From positions 372,001-436,000 of the forward strand of contig JBAOKB010000071.1 in the NCBI GenBank assembly GCA_037044905.1: DNA of 64,000 bases, in the 5' to 3' direction. Of this stretch, positions 58,193 to 64,000 are shown one piece after another. Below the pieces are notes generated by a model that searched no databases, was not told where the DNA came from, and saw nothing but the letters and a program-made list of their open reading frames with translations. The number at the start of each line of letters is the position of its first letter. The first letter of the stretch is position 1. The translations under genes were made by a program, and so were the position numbers. Origin of the DNA: Hortaea werneckii (Eukaryota; Ascomycota; Dothideomycetes; Mycosphaerellales; Teratosphaeriaceae).

Positions 58193-60520
58193 ATGTATCG
58201 ACATTCGGATGCCAGCGCCGGCGCTGCGCAGCATAGCTTCCTTTCCGCCAGCACGCCACTATCGTCTTTTTCTCAGACACAGTTCCCTTCTCCCTTATTT
58301 GCGCTGGATCCGAGCTTACACAGTGGGCCTCAAGATCCTCAAGCCGACCCAGATCGTGCTGGAAGAGTGGCAGCTGGAACACCAGATGATAGAACAAGGC
58401 AGCCCACTCGTAGTCATTCGCCTGATATCCCCAGGAGTTCAAAGGAACCGTACAGACCTGCCGATCGTTCTTTACCAACTTCGCAACCTAATGCAAAGAG
58501 TCTCACCGACATTTACGTGGCCTTTATTCTGTATTGCAATCCCCACTTCCCACTAGATGTGGACAGTGCGGTACTGCGAGCGAACTTCAACACTCCTCCT
58601 AAAAGTGACAACAAGGACTTCGAAACATGGCGGCTTTTCGAATTGATCAAACGCTTTGAGGCGAAAGATATTAAGACCTGGGGCCAGCTTGCCCTAGAAC
58701 TCGGTGTAGAAGCCCCAGATGTCGCTAAGGGGCAAAGTGTACAAAAAGTTCAGCAATATAGTGTGAGACTCAAGCGCTGGATGCGTGCCATGCACATCGA
58801 CGCTTTTTTCGAATTCCTTATGGGCAAGCAGCATGTCTATTTCACAGAAATACCTCACCCAAGTGATCCGTACCAACCTGGTGGCAGAGATGGTGTACAA
58901 GTGGAAGAGGATCTCGCTGTTCGAGCCCTCGACCCTTCTTTCAAACCAAAGCGCGGTAGACGTCGCAACTCAGAAACCGAGCTCGAAGCGGAATCGGAGG
59001 GTGCTTCGAGGCAGAAGCAACGCAAGGGCACAGGTGAAGATGACTTCAGTAGCTCTCTTTCGGCCTTCCCTGCCAGTGCCCATCCCGATTCATATCGGGA
59101 TCCTTGGACACTCGCGTCCGCAGTCTTACCTCGGCCTCCCACTCCCAGTTCCAGGAAGACAAATGCTTCACAGACTGCCGTTGCCTCTACAGCGCCTTCT
59201 CACCTGCGATGGCAGTTGCATGGCGATCACCATGGTGGAGCGAGCCCGCATCCGATGACAGCTCATCCGCAATCTATGGCAGCTCACATTGATGCAGCTT
59301 TCGATGAACCAAGGTCGGCGGTAACACCTTCCACTAAGCGCCGACGAAAACACGGTCCAGCTGTTTCCAGTGCATGGTCATCTAACACACCGGGCACAAG
59401 GCCAAGAGGGAGGCCTCCTGCCAACAAGACCTTCCAAGAAGGACCTTATAGCACATTTCCCGCAGACCCGAATGGGCGAGGCAGTGCGCCTGCGAGGATT
59501 ACACCCGACCCACCACCTTCGACTGTCGCAGCGAGGACAACGCCGCCAATGCCGCCACCGGTAGTGAGACGACAGAGTGACGGGCCGGGAAGGCTCACTG
59601 GTAAGCTCTCGCTTCAAGTGCCGCAGCACACTGGCGGCTCCGTGAGACTCGCTACTCCGCCACCAAGGTTGCTTGTCAACGGAGAGAAGAACGGGGAGAG
59701 CGACGGTGGTAGCTCTTCAATCACACCCACCATTGAGGCTCCGCCACAAGAATCTCGGCCTCAATCTACCAAGCAAAGAGTCCTGGGGAACATGCAAGTC
59801 CCGGATCGTGACATACCGGGTTTTGCTTTTGAAGCGCTGAAAAGAATTCTCACGAGCGACCTTTTACGGGCCGAGCTCACTGGTCGGCGGAACAGAATTA
59901 GCGGCGACGAAGCCAAGAGGTTGGCGGATGCTGTTTTGCAGCGCCTCGGTGTACCCAGGCAAGACACTGACGAATCGAGGGACGACATAGCAAGACTTAC
60001 CGCTGCGTCCTGGCTGGGTCTTGGCGAGCAGCTAAATGTGCCTCTAGGGCCTGCGACAAGCACCGGCAAGAAGATTGTCGTGACTAGATTCCGCACAGAC
60101 GCAGAGGGATACGAAGAGATCGTGACAGCCGACGGGGGAAAAACAAGCAATATCCGAGAAGTCTTCGACCTGTCCTGGATTGCCTCGATCAATGGCTGCA
60201 ATGGCAGCTTTGAGCTCAAGGGCCTAAGTCTGGGTGAGCCCGAGCCTCATGTGGAAGATACTCATGACCAGATGCTGAGACGAACATTCGCTCTGGCGCG
60301 CGATATCGGCGACAGCGCTGATGGCGCCCTCAAAAATGCATTGCAGAATGCGACCGAGGCTCGCGTTGGCCCTATCACGCCCGGTCGGCGCTACGACGAG
60401 GATGGGGTCGATTGGAAAGCCAAATGTATGGCGATGGAGATGGGTGGTCGGATGGCCATGGGTGAATATCACAAGTTGCGGAATCGTCTCATTGATCAGA
60501 TCTTGGATACACTTTTATAG
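58193..60520 (+). CDS. ARS-binding protein 2 family (Abp2-like)
   Basis: 775 residues, single exon, intact. Residues ~100-240 form the conserved DNA-binding domain of the fission-yeast Abp2 family: SLTDIYVAFILYCNPHFPLD, DFETWRLFELIKRFEAKDIK, TWGQLALELGVEAPDVAKGQ and RLKRWMRAMHIDAFFEFLMG. An acidic/basic stretch (SFKPKRGRRRNSE) and a long Ser/Pro/Thr-rich middle containing an AT-hook-like core (RPRGRPPANK) follow. A second folded C-terminal part (FEALKRILTSDLLRAELTGR; SNIREVFDLSWIASINGCNG) ends in a helix, HKLRNRLIDQILDTLL. In S. pombe the relative binds replication-origin DNA; a role in filamentous fungi is inferred. The symbol is left blank because one-to-one orthology is not shown. Confidence 0.88.
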   Translation: MYRHSDASAGAAQHSFLSASTPLSSFSQTQFPSPLFALDPSLHSGPQDPQADPDRAGRVAAGTPDDRTRQPTRSHSPDIPRSSKEPYRPADRSLPTSQPNAKSLTDIYVAFILYCNPHFPLDVDSAVLRANFNTPPKSDNKDFETWRLFELIKRFEAKDIKTWGQLALELGVEAPDVAKGQSVQKVQQYSVRLKRWMRAMHIDAFFEFLMGKQHVYFTEIPHPSDPYQPGGRDGVQVEEDLAVRALDPSFKPKRGRRRNSETELEAESEGASRQKQRKGTGEDDFSSSLSAFPASAHPDSYRDPWTLASAVLPRPPTPSSRKTNASQTAVASTAPSHLRWQLHGDHHGGASPHPMTAHPQSMAAHIDAAFDEPRSAVTPSTKRRRKHGPAVSSAWSSNTPGTRPRGRPPANKTFQEGPYSTFPADPNGRGSAPARITPDPPPSTVAARTTPPMPPPVVRRQSDGPGRLTGKLSLQVPQHTGGSVRLATPPPRLLVNGEKNGESDGGSSSITPTIEAPPQESRPQSTKQRVLGNMQVPDRDIPGFAFEALKRILTSDLLRAELTGRRNRISGDEAKRLADAVLQRLGVPRQDTDESRDDIARLTAASWLGLGEQLNVPLGPATSTGKKIVVTRFRTDAEGYEEIVTADGGKTSNIREVFDLSWIASINGCNGSFELKGLSLGEPEPHVEDTHDQMLRRTFALARDIGDSADGALKNALQNATEARVGPITPGRRYDEDGVDWKAKCMAMEMGGRMAMGEYHKLRNRLIDQILDTLL

Positions 60521-60897
60521 ACGGCTATGCGCTTCCAATTGTCCAAGTCAGGGCAGATGTCGAATGTCACGACTGTATGATTTCTTGTAGCTAATCAGTA
60601 TGCTGCTCACGTCCCTCAAGCATACTCCAGTGCAGTTGGCTTTTGACCTTATCTAAAGACTTTTGACCCTGACATCAACGGAGCTAAGAGTCCAGGCGAG
60701 GCCCTTGCTCTTCGTTGGTCACAGGCCAAGACTGAAGGTACCTCACCTGGCTTAAACCTACACGAAAGCAGTCCCGACGCATGATGAAGGACGGGTTGAA
60801 ATCACACGCTTACAAGGAATTACGCATTAAGTGACTTGAGAGCATCTGAAGAGAACACGGGCGATGAGTGAAAGCCATTTTGGAAACAATTGCAGCA
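60521..60897. other. Convergent intergenic region
   Basis: 377 nt holding the 3' ends of the Abp2-like gene and the TPT-family gene. No gene. Confidence 0.55.
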
Positions 60898-62666
60898 CTA
60901 TCTCACGCCAACCCCCTGCTGAAGGCTGACGTCGTGATCGCCCTGCTTCCACGTCTCTTCCGCCTTGGTGCCAGGCGGCAGACTACCCGACATGGCATTC
61001 ATTGCGGGCGGGGTGGCACCGCTGCTCCCACGCGGTCTTCCCGTCATCTCACCGTTAGAATAGCTATTACCGCCCGCGAACGGCCGAGGCACATTTTCGC
61101 TATCTAGAGGAGATGGCGAGTAGACTGCCGGACCATCGTCCCGCTTATTCTTGATGTCAACCGCATTCAAGGGCAACAGCGGTTCGCCGTTCTGTACTCG
61201 CTCGCGCGCCTTTTTATCCGCCTTCGCCGCATCGGATGTGCGATCGTAGAGGTAAAGTCCCAGGAAAGTGAGCGCGAAGCCAAAGCCCTGTAGCTTCGTC
61301 ATTGGATTGCCGAACCAGACGATCGCGAAGATGATGACTGCGACGCGCTTGATCAGGCTCGCCACGCTGTACGTGACGGGTGATACCATGCCCAGCAGCA
61401 CGAAGGCTACCAGGCTCTGTCCGAAATGGAAGGTACCGTTGAAGAGGAATTCCAGAGCCAGCCGGCCGTGATCCAGTGAGCCAGGCTTCTCCCGGAGAGT
61501 GAGAGTCCCATCGTCAAAGTAGTCCTTGGCCATGCTGATACCTTCGGACCAGAACCATATGGGTAGGGTGATGACGAAAGCCGTTGCGGAAGAATAGCAG
61601 AGCAGGTTCAGCTTGTCGGGCTTCCTACGCCCGATAGGCGTTCCATCCGCTTCGGCTTTCGCGGCCTCATTGAAGATCTTCTTGCTCACGATGTTTTGGG
61701 TGACGAAGAGGATGGCGCTGCCAAAAGCGGTGAGCAAGCCTGTAATCTCGCCTCCAAAGCTGGCCGAGCATGCTAAGCCGACGCCAATCGTGAGCGGGAC
61801 GAGCGAAAGGTAGATCGGTGTTGAGTATCGAATATTAAAGAAGGCTCGGTAGGCGAGGACAGTCATGAGTGGTGACAATCCTTTGATCGTGTGAACAAGG
61901 GAAACGGGTATGCGAGACATGGCGTCTGAGCTGAGGATGTGACCGCCGATCATGAACCCGGTCAGAGGAAGGGTAGCCATGAGAATCTCCTTGCTGGGCC
62001 TTCGGATGCCATTCTTGAGCACAGGAACATTCTCCCGAAGAGATGCATTGTGCTTGGCCAACCACGACAAGATCATGCACCAAAGATAGACAAGCAGGAA
62101 TTGGATGACCGTCAGGGTCACAGGCCGTCTGAGAGCAGTCAAGATGGCCTTGGACGAGGTGTTTGTAAGGATGGATGTCGCGTACCAGAGACCGCAAAGG
62201 AGCTCGAATGAGAATCAGCATGCTTAAGTCTACCTATAGTGCTCCTCCAGGGGGGCGTACGTACGATCAGCTTCAGGCTCACGGGAGCCTTCAACGAGTC
62301 CGCGATCTCGTGCGCGTTCTCGCTGACGCTCATCCTCCGGGACCGAACGGTTTGTATGGCTTCGCTCAGACTCTTCTGCCGGCCGTGTCTTCCCCCTTTC
62401 GCGCTCCCGTTTGCCCACGAACTCCATTGCATCGCTCTTGCGTTCTTCTTCGCCGGCCATCGCTCGCTTGAGTGCAACCCATGCGGTAGCCCATTCGGCA
62501 AGGGCTTGGGCGACGGCCCACGTGATATGTCTTGCAGCTCGTCCTCATCGAAGGGCGTGTTCATGAATTCGTGCGACACATCGGGGAACTTGAAGTTGCC
62601 ATTGGCGTTCGCGGTAGAGCTCGAGCGGCGGCGTTGCTCCAGGCCGCCTGTCGCAGGAAGCGCCAT
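60898..62666 (-). CDS. Triose-phosphate-transporter-family membrane protein (SLY41/SLC35E type)
   Basis: Nucleotide-sugar/triose-phosphate transporter superfamily, probably in ER or Golgi membranes. Exons 62265-62666 and 60898-62202 with a 62-nt intron (GTACGT...CGAG); 568 residues, intact. A ~120-residue cytosolic N-terminus (MALPATGGLEQRRRSSSTAN, FDEDELQDISRGPSP) ends in RQKSLSEAIQTVRSRRMSVS and ENAHEIADSLKAPVSLKLI. About ten membrane helices follow, with YATSILTNTSSKAILTALRR, VSLVHTIKGLSPLMTVLAYR, GLLTAFGSAILFVTQNIVSK and SPVTYSVASLIKRVAVIIFA as family marks. The C-terminus is long, charged and disordered. Substrate cannot be read from sequence; SLY41 is the nearest yeast relative by motif. 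Confidence 0.9.
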
Positions 62667-63204
62667 GTTCGCTATATACACAGGTATCAGTCCGTCCTAT
62701 CGCTCCATAGCTTGAAGGTGAATTTGGATGTTGTCGTGCGACGGGCGCACTACAAGTTGTCGTCGCACAGGTCGCTGGTGTAGCAACAGTTGCGATAGTG
62801 GGCCCTGAGGCTGGAGCACCGCGCAAGCTTTTGGCCGCGAAAAGCTTCGGGCAATCTTCCTTCTGCCACAGTGAGAGCGATTAAATGAGGATCGATCGTC
62901 CAGATTGCGGGTATCATCCACTATTTCATCAATGTTGACCTGTTGCAACCGCGCTGACGACTACCGGACTCGTGGGATTATTACAGGAGTGACAGTTTGA
63001 CACGCATTACAGTGCATATCCTTGTCCATGCCCGCGTCCCAACCTGGCAAGTCCGAGCGCATATCAATTGTGGCGCACCAACGCCACTTGACGCTGATCG
63101 TAGCCGCAATATGTTATGCGCAAGCCTGACATGCCACTGCGGGTGAGATGTACATGTAACCAATTGCAATCGGAAAGCGACGTGATGCTGCTATCGGTGC
63201 AGCG
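62667..63204. promoter_or_regulatory. Divergent promoter region
   Basis: 538 nt between the TPT-family gene (minus) and the secreted-protein gene (plus). No specific element recognised. Confidence 0.4.
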
Positions 63205-64000
63205 ATGAAATGGCCAATTCCTCTCCTGTGCAGCTTGGGCTCCATCTGCAGCGTCGTATGCTCGAGCCAGACGCCTCTAGTGACGACAGACTATCCCGAC
63301 TTCAGCTTTTCTAAAGACTGGCAGGTCCTAGGTCCCTTCCAAATAGGCACAAGAGGTGACTATGTCTTTCAATGATGTACGAACGTTTGACTGACCGGAA
63401 GCAGAAGCAATTTGGGGAGCTGATCCACTGGAAGCTCTTGGTGGATTTCGTTCACTTGAATATGACGATCAACCGACATTCAGAAGCTCTCTCGCTAGTA
63501 ATGGAATTGTTCGATGGTCAACTACTAGTGCCAGGCTATCCGAGTCTGAGACAGGCCTTGCCATAGCCGAATTGAGTGTCGGCTTTCCACGGGTTGATTG
63601 GAACGCTCTCAAGCACGTTTACGGCTGGGCAGCATTGCAATGGCAAGGCTGGGCCAGAGGCCGAATCAATCTTCCCTCAGCAAAGACTCTTGCTCTACAT
63701 GTGGAGCACATTTTAGAGCTCTGGATAGATGGGGTGCAGTACTTTGGCGGTGACTTCTACGGATATGGTCGCTCAGCCCTCACGCTTCACCTTCTCCCAG
63801 GGGAGCATCGTATTGACTTACGGCTCGTCAGAGACGTCAGGGCGATGGGTGGCGTGGGAGAGCCGCGACTTGACCTTGTTCTCAAGCTCGAGGAGTCTTC
63901 TGGCTGGCTTTCGCCTGTGCTAGCTGACGAAACCGACGAGGATTCTGGCATTCTGATATCGGATCTAGTTGGCAACAAGAATGGCCCGCTCGCCAGTCCT
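63205..64000 (+). CDS. N-terminal part of a secreted protein (runs off the window)
   Basis: Exon 1 is 63205-63355, a 49-nt intron (GTGACT...CTGAC...GCAG) follows, and exon 2 is open from 63405 to the last base. A signal peptide is present (MKWPIPLLCSLGSICSVVCS). The mature part begins TTDYPDFSFSKDWQVLGPFQ and continues EAIWGADPLEALGGFRSLEY, WAALQWQGWARGRINLPSAK and TLHLLPGEHRIDLRLVRDVR, which looks like a beta-rich module placed before a catalytic domain. I suspect a large secreted hydrolase of the alpha/beta type, as similar N-termini occur there, but the diagnostic part lies outside the window. About 249 residues are visible. Confidence 0.75.

Overview
This is a stretch of fungal nuclear genome, almost certainly from a filamentous ascomycete (Pezizomycotina). 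The evidence is: introns of about 49-104 nt with GT donors, CTAAC-like branch sites and CAG/TAG acceptors; short intergenic gaps; and a gene set typical of ascomycetes (MID1, LOC1, ABP2, VPS68, SLY41-type carrier, GPI13). A dothideomycete is my best guess, but the sequence alone does not prove it. I found no prokaryotic features, no CRISPR, no rRNA or tRNA gene and no intact transposon.

Layout, left to right. 0-9 kb: the tail of a proline-rich protein, a small single-pass membrane protein (2.0-2.6), GPI13 (3.4-6.5) and COG1 (6.8-9.1). 9-15.5 kb: sparse sequence with microsatellites, one disordered probably nuclear protein (11.3-12.9) and a degenerate coding fragment (14.5-15.0). 15.5-25 kb: ATP2, a protein built of GQPV-type repeats, the divergent pair PRE5/VPS55, and a coiled-coil protein with a cysteine-containing C-terminal part. 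25-40 kb: MAU2 (cohesin loader) divergent from an alpha/beta-hydrolase ester synthase/esterase, LOC1 divergent from VPS68, two tandem coiled-coil genes that look like old paralogues, a GPI-type aspartyl protease, and a GH47 mannosidase divergent from RFC4. 41-52 kb: MID1, RCE1, a long serine-rich membrane protein, and SPT4 divergent from PPT1. 52-64 kb: a large chromodomain plus CCCH-finger protein, the peroxisomal carrier ANT1/PMP47 divergent from ABP2, a triose-phosphate-transporter-family gene, and the start of a secreted protein that runs off the end.

The genes are mostly housekeeping and not an operon-like system. Themes that recur are membrane traffic and secretory-pathway maturation (GPI13, COG1, VPS55, VPS68, GH47, RCE1, MID1) and chromosome biology or transcription (MAU2, RFC4, SPT4, ABP2, the chromodomain protein). 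VPS55 and VPS68, whose products form one complex in yeast, lie only about 8 kb apart.

The most important caveat concerns sequence quality. About 14 genes, several of them essential in yeast, are broken by roughly 30 single-base indels, mostly in or beside short homopolymers, while protein similarity continues unbroken across each break. Other genes (ATP2, PRE5, SPT4, ABP2, the aspartyl protease) are clean. This pattern points to assembly errors rather than pseudogenes, and protein lengths given below for broken genes assume one base gained or lost at each stated place.
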